Source: an uncultured bacterium (GTDB lineage: Bacteria; Cyanobacteriota; Vampirovibrionia; Gastranaerophilales; Gastranaerophilaceae). Taken from it: a DNA stretch of 6,357 bases. A program made the translations under genes and the position numbers. The notes below the pieces were generated by a model. It saw only the letters and a list, made by a program, of their open reading frames with translations. It was not told where the DNA came from and made no database searches. Position 1 is the stretch's first letter. Every line of letters begins with the position of its first letter. The stretch is from NCBI GenBank assembly GCA_900553205.1, contig USCK01000106.1, positions 1-6,357 of the forward strand, read 5' to 3'. This document shows positions 1 through 5,575 of the stretch, piece by piece.

Positions 1-218
1 TTGTTTTTAACACCTCTTTTAGTAGCGTGTAAAATCTTTATTTCTTCTTCATGAGTTAAAGTCGGAGATTCTCCTGTTGTACCTGTTACAACAATCGCAT
101 CAGAACCGTTTGTTGTTAAATATTCTGCAAGTTGTTCAACTTTTGCATAATCAACACTACCTGTAGATGTCATCGGCGTTACCATCGCCGTAATCACTTC
201 CCCAACATTAAACCTCAT
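1..218 (-). CDS. dapA: 4-hydroxy-tetrahydrodipicolinate synthase, N-terminal part (runs off the left edge)
   Basis: DapA condenses pyruvate with aspartate semialdehyde, the first committed step of the diaminopimelate/lysine pathway, in the cytoplasm. Only the first 72 codons are inside the window. The visible part shows the family N-terminus, with an ITAMVTPM segment (residues 9-16, the first TIM-barrel strand) and the TGTTGES motif at residues 45-51, whose threonines line the pyruvate/carboxylate site in known DapA enzymes. The catalytic lysine and tyrosine lie beyond the edge and cannot be checked. The ATG at 216-218 is preceded by an AGAGG ribosome site (227-231 on the plus strand) with 8-nt spacing, which fixes the start. 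It is transcribed divergently from mtnP. N-acetylneuraminate lyase and other DapA-superfamily aldolases share the fold, but the GTTGESPTL form is typical of DapA. Confidence 0.9.
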   Translation of the reverse strand, partial: MRFNVGEVITAMVTPMTSTGSVDYAKVEQLAEYLTTNGSDAIVVTGTTGESPTLTHEEEIKILHATKRGVKN

Positions 219-249
219 ATTTAATACCTCTTTCCTTATTATCAACTGT

Positions 250-255
250 ATTATA
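250..255 (-). promoter_or_regulatory. -10 box candidate for dapA
   Basis: Read on the minus strand this is a perfect TATAAT, 31 nt upstream of the dapA ATG, giving a predicted leader of roughly 25 nt that includes the AGAGG ribosome site. No good -35 hexamer lies at 16-18 nt. The closest match, TTTACA, is about 21 nt upstream, so the promoter is only partly convincing. Confidence 0.4.
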
Positions 256-295
256 AAACAAATAGATAATTTGGGTTGTAAAAAAATATTAAATT

Positions 296-324
296 CTGAA
301 ATTTCAAAAAGTTTATGGTATATT
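296..324 (+). promoter_or_regulatory. Promoter candidate for mtnP-yggT-hydrolase
   Basis: An extended -10 element, TGG followed by TATATT (316-324), has a CTGAAA -35-like hexamer (4 of 6 consensus matches, 296-301) at 17-nt spacing. Transcription would start near 331. A full AGGAGG ribosome site follows at 342-347, 8 nt before the mtnP ATG. This element and the dapA -10 sit back to back in the 137-nt divergent gap. Confidence 0.5.
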
Positions 325-355
325 AGAACAATATATGACTTAGGAGGAAACAAGT

Positions 356-1153
356 ATGGAGAAATTAGCAGATATTGGTGTATTCGGTGGTTCTGGCTTT
401 TATAGCTTTTTAGAAAATATTGAAGAAGTAAAAGTCGAAACTCCTTATGGCATGCCAAGTGACAGTTTATTTATAGGACAGGTTGGAGCACACAAAGTAG
501 CTTTCATGCCACGTCATGGCAGAAGTCATACTATACCACCTCATTTGTTAAACTATAGAGCAAATGTTTGGGCTATGAAGCATGTTGGTTGTGACAGAGT
601 TATTTCTCCGTGTGCTGCAGGTAGTTTGCAAAAGCATGTAGAACCTGGTAGCTTTGTAATTTGTGACCAATTCGTAGATTGGACAAAAGGTCGTCCTTCA
701 ACTTTCTTTGATGGGCCTATCGTTACTCACCCTTCCCCTGCAGATTTATATTGTCCTGAGCTTAGAGAATTGGCAATCAAAACAGGTAAAGATTTGGGTA
801 TCAAAATTCATGAAACCGGTACTGTTGTTGTAATCAACGGCCCTAGATTCTCTACAAAAGCAGAATCTAAATTCTTTACAAACCAAGGTTGGGAAGTTAT
901 AAATATGACAGCATTCCCTGAAGCATACCTTGTAAAAGAATTAGATATGTGTCCATTAAATATTTCATTGATTACAGACTATGATGCAGGGTTGGTAGGT
1001 GATGTTCCTCCTGTATCTCACCAAGCAGTAATAGAAGTATTTAATAATAATGTAGCTAACTTGAAGAAACTATTATTCGCAATGATTGAAAACATTCCTG
1101 TTGAAAGAGCTCATTGTGATTGTGCTAATACCAAGGCAAAATCAAGAGCTTAG
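356..1153 (+). CDS. mtnP: S-methyl-5'-thioadenosine phosphorylase
   Basis: It cleaves methylthioadenosine with phosphate to adenine and methylthioribose-1-phosphate, clearing the by-product of polyamine synthesis and feeding adenine and methionine salvage. At 265 residues it is normal length for this trimeric phosphorylase family. Visible motifs in order are GGSGFY (11-16, phosphate loop), PRHGRSH (52-58) and NYRAN (66-70), GPRFSTKAES (162-171), NMT (183-185, nucleoside pocket) and TDYD with Asp208 and Asp210. In the human enzyme the equivalent Asp pair reads the adenine base, so adenine is favoured over hypoxanthine or guanine; purine nucleoside phosphorylase has Asn there. A C-x-C pair (Cys254, Cys256) sits near the C-terminus. 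The start is set by the AGGAGG ribosome site. yggT begins 22 nt downstream and is probably cotranscribed. Methylthioinosine phosphorylase is the main alternative but does not fit the Asp pair. Confidence 0.93.
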   Translation: MEKLADIGVFGGSGFYSFLENIEEVKVETPYGMPSDSLFIGQVGAHKVAFMPRHGRSHTIPPHLLNYRANVWAMKHVGCDRVISPCAAGSLQKHVEPGSFVICDQFVDWTKGRPSTFFDGPIVTHPSPADLYCPELRELAIKTGKDLGIKIHETGTVVVINGPRFSTKAESKFFTNQGWEVINMTAFPEAYLVKELDMCPLNISLITDYDAGLVGDVPPVSHQAVIEVFNNNVANLKKLLFAMIENIPVERAHCDCANTKAKSRA

Positions 1154-1175
1154 GTAATATAGGAGAAGGAGTATA

Positions 1176-1448
1176 ATGATAAGATTTCCTATGTTATTAA
1201 AGGCTGTAAACAATATTTTCAACATGTTTTATGTGTTGATAATCCTAAGAATCTTTATGTCATGGATTCCGAGCATAGATTGGGAACAACAACCTATCAA
1301 GTTTGTAAGAGAATTTACAGATGCGTATCTTGATGTATTCAGAAGATTTGTACCTCCTCTTGGAGGACTTGATTTCTCGCCGATTATAGCAATTATTGTT
1401 CTTCAAATTTTGCAAGGACTTATTACAGGTGCTATCGGAAATTTATAA
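1176..1448 (+). CDS. yggT: YggT-family integral membrane protein
   Basis: This 90-residue protein has two hydrophobic segments (about 8-31 and 66-88) joined by a polar loop, the usual YggT layout and length. The family hallmarks are visible: RIFMSWIP (25-32) at the end of the first helix, and the TDAYLDVFRRFVPP stretch (48-61) followed by GGLDFSPI leading into the second helix. The biochemical role is not settled. Homologues (YlmG, plastid CCB3) are linked to cell division, osmotic or membrane homeostasis and cytochrome assembly. It most likely sits in the cytoplasmic membrane. An AAGGAG ribosome site (1166-1171) precedes the ATG by 4 nt. The 22-nt gap after mtnP argues for one transcript, but nothing links the two functions. 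Confidence 0.88.
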   Translation: MIRFPMLLKAVNNIFNMFYVLIILRIFMSWIPSIDWEQQPIKFVREFTDAYLDVFRRFVPPLGGLDFSPIIAIIVLQILQGLITGAIGNL

Positions 1449-1527
1449 TTAAAATACAGCATTTGGGGGAGTGGGTTTTTTATTAGTCCTGTTATTCTAG
1501 AAAAAAGAAGAATTAGTAGGGAGAATT

Positions 1528-2751
1528 ATGTACGCATATAAGGATAGTGTAGATTATAGCTATGGAACAACTTCGTCTTACAGAACACATCAAGACAGAC
1601 GTTCTTTACATTCTGTACATGAAAGAGCTTATAAAAAGCATAATGTACAAAAAAAATCAAAGAAAAAACGTTCATTAATTTCGTCAATATTTGTATTGAC
1701 AGTTTTTGCCTTGTTTACTTTTGTGGTAATGCCTTTTAGTTATAAAACCGTCCAAAATATGTTTTGGCTTGATAAAACGGCACCATTTACAAATAAAGGG
1801 GTTGAATCTCCACTTGTAACAACATCATTCTATCGCTCAGGTGCAAATTTGCAATCAATTTTATTCCCAACTGTCGAGTATCTTAATAATGATATGTTTT
1901 TGAACCAAAGACTCTTGGCTCCTACTTTGTATAGTAAAAAATACGCAGTTGATATGTATCAGTCTGACAGAATGACGGATTTAGAAAATCAGTTAAAAGG
2001 TTTGAATAAAGCATTTCCTTCAATAAAACCTGCAATTTATGTTTGGTCTTTTGAAACAGGAAAATACGCAGCTATAAATGAAGATAAAGTTTATCCTGCA
2101 GCAAGTATTATTAAGATTCCTGTGTTGGTTCAGCTGTTTAAATCTATTGAAGCTAACCAAGTATCAATATATGATGAAATGACATTGACACATTATTACA
2201 GAGCTTCAGGCTCAGGTGATATGCAATACGCTCAAGACGGTAGAAAATACTCTCTTGATGAACTTGCAAGAGTTATGATTCAAAATTCTGACAACTCTGC
2301 TACAAATATGCTGATGTCAAAAGTTGGTGGTATGGACGATGTAAATACAGGTATCAGATCTTGGGGGTTGAAAAATACTCATATCAAAACTTGGTTGCCT
2401 GATTTGACAGGTACTAATACAACTACAGCTTATGATATGGCTAAAATATTGTACAACTTAGAAAATACATCTTTCTTGAATGTTAATTCTAGAGAAGATA
2501 TTATCAAATATATGAGCAAGGTTAAGAATAACAGACTTATTCAAGCAGGCTTGCCTCAGGGCGTTCCATTTGTTCACAAAACAGGTGATATTGGTACTAT
2601 GTTAGGAGATGCAGGAATCGTTTATCTGCCTTCAGGACAACATTATATCGTAGTTATATTGGCAAAACGTCCACATAATGATCCTGCAGGTGTAAACTTT
2701 ATAAAATCAGCTTCTGCTCTAATATATTCAGAAATGGTTAATGTGAAGTAA
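1528..2751 (+). CDS. Membrane-anchored class A beta-lactamase/PBP-fold serine hydrolase
   Basis: A basic, tyrosine/serine-rich cytoplasmic tail (1-48, lysine cluster 36-48) leads into one hydrophobic helix (about 49-70) that looks like an uncleaved signal anchor, so the catalytic domain (about 145-407) should face the periplasm or cell exterior. That domain has the serine penicilloyl-enzyme triad: SIIK (Ser193-Lys196), SDN (254-256) and KTG (351-353), in class A order and spacing. The omega-loop segment that reads W-E-P-E-L-N in TEM reads W-L-P-D-L-T here (289-294), so the Glu166 deacylation base is Leu290. Without it, efficient beta-lactam hydrolysis is unlikely. A peptidoglycan D,D-peptidase, another amidase/esterase, or a penicillin-binding protein is more likely. 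The domain matches the beta-lactamase2 type. The ribosome site AGGGAG (1518-1523) is only 4 nt from the ATG. The last 14 nt overlap convergent gmhA. Confidence 0.8.
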   Translation: MYAYKDSVDYSYGTTSSYRTHQDRRSLHSVHERAYKKHNVQKKSKKKRSLISSIFVLTVFALFTFVVMPFSYKTVQNMFWLDKTAPFTNKGVESPLVTTSFYRSGANLQSILFPTVEYLNNDMFLNQRLLAPTLYSKKYAVDMYQSDRMTDLENQLKGLNKAFPSIKPAIYVWSFETGKYAAINEDKVYPAASIIKIPVLVQLFKSIEANQVSIYDEMTLTHYYRASGSGDMQYAQDGRKYSLDELARVMIQNSDNSATNMLMSKVGGMDDVNTGIRSWGLKNTHIKTWLPDLTGTNTTTAYDMAKILYNLENTSFLNVNSREDIIKYMSKVKNNRLIQAGLPQGVPFVHKTGDIGTMLGDAGIVYLPSGQHYIVVILAKRPHNDPAGVNFIKSASALIYSEMVNVK

Positions 2752-3313
2752 ACATTCGTTCTTCAACAAGTCCACATAATATATGTCCAATCATTATTTG
2801 CGCTTCTTGAATGTTTGGAGTGTATGTTGAAGGTACTTTTATAATATACTGGCATGTTTTATCTAGAGGACAGTCATGATTTCCTATGAGTCCTACTGTG
2901 ATGATATCCATTTTGTTTGCTTCTTCAACGGCTTCTATTATATTTTCAGAATGCCCTGAAGTTGATATCGCTATAAACACATCACCAGTCTTACCATTAG
3001 CTTGAATTTGTCTAGCAAAAGATTTATTATATCCATAATCATTACTTATTGCAGTTAATAAGGGTGAGTTTGTGTTCAATTCTATTGCAGCAAGAGGAGG
3101 TCTGTCAAAATTGAACTTGGAAACCAGTTCACCTGCGATATGTTGAGCATCACCAGCCGAACCTCCGTTTCCTGCTGTCATTACTTTGTTACCTTTTTGG
3201 TAAGCTTGAACAATTACATCTGCAATTTCGTTTATTTTGTTAATGATATTATCATCGTTCAAAATAATTTGTTTGGTTTTTATACTTTGTTCAATATAAT
3301 TTTTTATGTTCAT
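2738..3313 (-). CDS. gmhA: D-sedoheptulose-7-phosphate isomerase (SIS domain)
   Basis: GmhA converts sedoheptulose 7-phosphate to D-glycero-manno-heptose 7-phosphate, the entry step for the ADP- or GDP-heptose used in lipopolysaccharide core, S-layer or capsule glycans. At 191 residues it is full length and a single SIS domain. The sugar-phosphate loop GNGGSAGDAQH (48-58) and the STSGHS segment (117-122) are intact. All four zinc ligands known in E. coli GmhA (His61, Glu65, Gln172, His180) are present with unchanged spacing, as His58, Glu62, Gln169 and His177, so it should be active. The start has a strong AGGTGG ribosome site (3317-3322 on the plus strand) only 3 nt away. No other heptose gene (hldE, gmhB) is in the window. 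It converges on the serine hydrolase, and its terminus lies inside that gene's end. DiaA-type SIS proteins are related but normally lack this full metal set. Confidence 0.9.
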   Translation of the reverse strand: MNIKNYIEQSIKTKQIILNDDNIINKINEIADVIVQAYQKGNKVMTAGNGGSAGDAQHIAGELVSKFNFDRPPLAAIELNTNSPLLTAISNDYGYNKSFARQIQANGKTGDVFIAISTSGHSENIIEAVEEANKMDIITVGLIGNHDCPLDKTCQYIIKVPSTYTPNIQEAQIMIGHILCGLVEERMFTSH

Positions 3314-3343
3314 AAACCACCTTTTTTAATATAACTTTACATT

Positions 3344-3372
3344 ATTTTAGCATAAAATCCAGTTTTTATAAA
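3344..3372 (-). promoter_or_regulatory. Promoter candidate for gmhA
   Basis: On the minus strand an extended -10, TGC followed by TAAAAT (plus-strand 3344-3352), has a TTTATA -35-like hexamer (4 of 6 consensus matches, 3367-3372) at 17-nt spacing. Transcription would start near 3337, about 23 nt ahead of the gmhA ATG. The surroundings are very AT-rich, so chance matches are easy; the extended -10 is the best support. Confidence 0.4.
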
Positions 3373-3599
3373 TAAAGTATATAGATAATATATACGATTT
3401 TAAAATAACTATACAATTTAATCAAAAAAGGCAATTCTCAGAGAAAAAATTTCTTTATATAAATATGGGAATTAAGGAATTAATAATCAGTTTAATATTC
3501 AATCAACGAATGTATTTAGTTTCAGCAACTGTAGCTATTAGAAACTAACAAAAAAGATTCTTTTTATACTCTCTTTTAATATCCTCGTGTTTATTTAAT
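3373..3599. other. AT-rich intergenic stretch without a convincing gene
   Basis: No tRNA, rRNA or recognisable coding region is seen. The longest start-to-stop frame I noted on the plus strand is 27 codons (3465-3548, starting MGIKEL and ending VAIRN). It has no ribosome site close to its ATG and resembles nothing I know. An 8-bp tandem duplication, GGAATTAA twice, lies at 3468-3483. A weak TTCTCA/TATAAA promoter-like pair with 17-nt spacing ends near 3460 and would read toward the terminator at 3600. An unrecognised small RNA between these points is possible but unproven. Confidence 0.4.
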
Positions 3600-3627
3600 G
3601 CTGTCATTCACTAAATGACAGCTTTTT
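3600..3627 (+). terminator. Rho-independent terminator with no obvious upstream gene
   Basis: A perfect 9-bp stem (GCTGTCATT, 3600-3608, pairing with AATGACAGC, 3614-3622) with a 5-nt loop (CACTA) is followed by TTTTT (3623-3627), so it works on plus-strand transcripts. The other flank is ATTAAAT when read on the minus strand, which is not a U-tract, so minus-strand termination is unlikely. The nearest upstream gene, gmhA, reads away from it. Confidence 0.75.
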
Positions 3628-3691
3628 CTTTGTGGGTGTTTGGGTTTGCCAGTTTTGCACAATAAAGAGCTAAGTTTAAATTTTGTCTATT

Positions 3692-3710
3692 TGCGACACA
3701 TCTGCGACAC
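3692..3710. repeat. Paired 8-bp direct repeat TGCGACAC upstream of the dxs-like promoter
   Basis: TGCGACAC occurs at 3692-3699 and again at 3703-3710, so the copies are 11 bp apart, about one helical turn, and would lie on the same DNA face. They end 12 bp before the TTGACT -35-like hexamer, a position typical of activator sites. They are locally GC-rich in an otherwise AT-rich region. The role is unknown. Confidence 0.55.
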
Positions 3711-3722
3711 TAAAATTTTTTC

Positions 3723-3756
3723 TTGACTGATAGTTACTATCAACTTGTACTATAAT
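3723..3756 (+). promoter_or_regulatory. Promoter candidate for the dxs-like gene
   Basis: A perfect TATAAT lies at 3751-3756, 30 nt before the ATG. It pairs at 18 nt with CTGATA (3727-3732, 4 of 6). Alternatively the better -35, TTGACT (3723-3728), pairs at 17 nt with a weaker TGTACT (3746-3751). The two alternatives overlap, so the exact start is uncertain, but transcription should begin about 3758-3765. The gene has a GAAAGGA ribosome site (3774-3780) with 6-nt spacing. Confidence 0.55.
3728..3742. promoter_or_regulatory. Perfect 15-bp palindrome in the promoter: operator candidate
   Basis: TGATAGT and ACTATCA are exact reverse complements around a single central T. The site lies between or over the -35 and -10 elements of the dxs-like promoter, where a bound dimeric repressor would block RNA polymerase. 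Which regulator family would bind is not evident. No regulator gene is in the window. Confidence 0.5.
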
Positions 3757-3786
3757 ATATGTAAGAGAGTTTAGAAAGGATATAGT

Positions 3787-5535
3787 ATGCAAAATATTTT
3801 AAATAGAATTAATTCTCCTGCTGATGTGAAAAAGCTATCTATTAGCGAAATGGAAGCTTTATCTCAAGAGATAAGAGAAGCAATTATCAAAAAGGTAAAT
3901 ACAACAGGTGGACACATGGCACCAAATCTAGGCATTGTAGAAACAACAATCGCTTTACACTATGTATTTAATTCACCTAAAGATAAAATCGTATATGATG
4001 TTTCTCACCAATGTTATACTCATAAATGTTTAACTGGTAGAAAAGAAAGTTTTACCACACCTGAAACATACCTAAAATATTCAGGATATACTAATCCTAA
4101 AGAAAGCGAACACGACTTATTCGTTGTTGGACATACATCAACTTCTGTAAGTTTAGCAACAGGTGTTGCTAAAGCAAGAGATTTGAAAGGAGAAACAGGT
4201 AATGTAATTGCGTTAATAGGTGATGGTTCTCTAAGTGGTGGAGAAGCTTTTGAAGGTCTTGATAATGCTGCAGATTTAAATAGCAATATTATTATTTTAG
4301 TAAACGATAATGAAATGTCTATTGCAGAAAACCATGGAGGTTTGTACGGCAATCTTAAACTTTTACGAGAAACTAAAGGTAATGCTGAATGTAATTTCTT
4401 TAAATCATTAGGCTTTGAATACTTATACCTTGAAAACGGTCACGATTTCAATGAACTTATCCAAACCTTTAATAAAGTTAAAGATACAAACCACCCTGTA
4501 GTTATACATCTACACACAACAAAAGGAAAAGGACTACCTCAAGCTGAAGAAAATAAAGAAAAATTCCATTGGGTTTCTCCTGGAATACTTGATGAAAAGA
4601 CTCCTGTTGATACTTCTGAAAATTATACAACCGTAACAAAAGAATATATCTTAAACAAAATCAAACAGGACAAAACTGTTTTTGCTATCTCAGCAGCAAC
4701 TCCAGGTGCGTATGGATTTACCCCTGACTATAGAGCAAAGCTTGGTAAAAATTATACTGACGTTGGTATTGCAGAAGAACACGGTATTGCTTACGCATCA
4801 GCAATGGCTAAATGTGGAGCAAAACCAATATTCCCTGTTTTAAGTTCTTTCGTACAAAGAACGTATGACCAACTCTCTCAAGATTTATGTCTTAATAATT
4901 CTCCTGCGACATTATTAGTATATTGGGGAGGTATTTCCGGAGCTGATATGACACATTTAGGTTGCTTTGATATTCCATTAATTAGCAATATTCCTAATAT
5001 GGTTTACTTAGCTCCGACTTGTAAAGAAGAATATCTAGCAATGTTAGATTGGGCGGTAGAACAAACAAACCACCCTGTTGCAATTAGAGTGCCTTTTAGT
5101 AACTTTATTATAACGGGTAAAGAATATTCAAAAGATTATTCAAATCTTAATAAATATCTTGTTGAACAACAAGGTAAGGATATCGCAATTATAGGTGTTG
5201 GTGATTTCTTTGAATTAGGTAAAAAAGTTGCTAACATACTAAAAGATAAAGGCATCAATGCAACATTAATAAATCCTAGATATATTACAGGAATAGATAC
5301 CGAATTATTAAACCAATTAAAAGAAAATCATAAAACAGTTATAACCCTTGAAAATGGTATTCTTAATGGAGGTTTTGGTGAAAAAATTGCGAGTTTCTAT
5401 GGAGATTCTAATATCAAAGTTCTTAACTTTGGTGCTAAAAAAGAATTTACGGATAGAGAACCTCTTGATAAACTTTATGAAAAATACCATTTAACACCTG
5501 AACTTATAGTTCAAGATATTGAACAAGTTTTATAA
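3787..5535 (+). CDS. dxs: Short, divergent DXP-synthase-family ThDP enzyme
   Basis: The family enzyme joins pyruvate and glyceraldehyde 3-phosphate to 1-deoxy-D-xylulose 5-phosphate for isoprenoid (MEP), thiamine and pyridoxal synthesis. This one has 582 residues against about 620 for E. coli Dxs. The ThDP half is intact: GGH with His43 (E. coli His49), GDG 145-147 to NDN 173-175 (ThDP/metal motif), and FHWV with His261 (His299). The pyrimidine half has the catalytic Glu330 in GIAEEH (Glu370), Arg358 (Arg398), Asp387 (Asp427) and His390 (His431). Three pocket residues differ: Tyr392 is Leu352, and the phosphate-site residues Arg420 and Arg478 are Trp380 and Phe437. The D-G-x-TH loop is one residue short (ADMTH). 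The C-terminal transketolase domain is about 455-582. It is a single-gene unit with its own promoter and terminator. Family membership is certain; DXP synthase activity is doubtful. Confidence 0.85.
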   Translation: MQNILNRINSPADVKKLSISEMEALSQEIREAIIKKVNTTGGHMAPNLGIVETTIALHYVFNSPKDKIVYDVSHQCYTHKCLTGRKESFTTPETYLKYSGYTNPKESEHDLFVVGHTSTSVSLATGVAKARDLKGETGNVIALIGDGSLSGGEAFEGLDNAADLNSNIIILVNDNEMSIAENHGGLYGNLKLLRETKGNAECNFFKSLGFEYLYLENGHDFNELIQTFNKVKDTNHPVVIHLHTTKGKGLPQAEENKEKFHWVSPGILDEKTPVDTSENYTTVTKEYILNKIKQDKTVFAISAATPGAYGFTPDYRAKLGKNYTDVGIAEEHGIAYASAMAKCGAKPIFPVLSSFVQRTYDQLSQDLCLNNSPATLLVYWGGISGADMTHLGCFDIPLISNIPNMVYLAPTCKEEYLAMLDWAVEQTNHPVAIRVPFSNFIITGKEYSKDYSNLNKYLVEQQGKDIAIIGVGDFFELGKKVANILKDKGINATLINPRYITGIDTELLNQLKENHKTVITLENGILNGGFGEKIASFYGDSNIKVLNFGAKKEFTDREPLDKLYEKYHLTPELIVQDIEQVL

Positions 5536-5540
5536 ATAAG

Positions 5541-5575
5541 AAACAGGGTTGATATAATATCAACCCTGTTTTTTT
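5541..5575. terminator. Strong hairpin terminator between convergent dxs-like gene and serB, probably bidirectional
   Basis: AACAGGGTTGATA (5542-5554) pairs perfectly with TATCAACCCTGTT (5558-5570) around TAA, with one further A-T pair, and a run of T to 5575. For plus-strand transcripts this is a textbook terminator 6 nt after the dxs-like stop. Read from the minus strand the stem is followed by TTTCTTATTTAT, a weaker but plausible U-rich tail. The T-run overlaps the serB stop codon (5574-5576). Confidence 0.85.

Noticed and set aside
1471..1500. A 9-codon frame starting with GTG after a GGGGGA run, encoding a hydrophobic peptide, between yggT and the hydrolase.
   Set aside because: The purine run abuts the GTG with no spacer, the frame is far too short to mean anything statistically, and no attenuator hairpin follows it.
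1449..1527. A terminator or separate promoter between yggT and the serine hydrolase.
   Set aside because: The T-run at 1475-1480 follows a G-rich stretch with no complementary arm, and no convincing -35/-10 pair is present, so read-through is the simpler view.
3140..3334. A 64-codon plus-strand frame opposite the start of gmhA.
   Set aside because: It is a shadow of gmhA: it lies almost entirely antisense to the zinc/phosphate-site coding region and has no family resemblance.
3465..3548. A 27-codon plus-strand frame in the intergenic region as a possible small protein.
   Set aside because: No ribosome site lies within a usable distance of its ATG, and a frame this short is expected by chance; kept only as a candidate under the orphan-terminator observation.
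3314..3786. tRNA, riboswitch, CRISPR or mobile-element ends in the large intergenic region.
   Set aside because: I found no tRNA arm motifs, no repeat-spacer periodicity, no long terminal inverted repeats and no leader hairpin between the dxs-like promoter and its ATG.
4020..4352. A 110-codon minus-strand frame inside the dxs-like gene.
   Set aside because: It is antisense to the conserved ThDP-binding region, its composition is explained by the opposite-strand codons, and it shows no domain signal.
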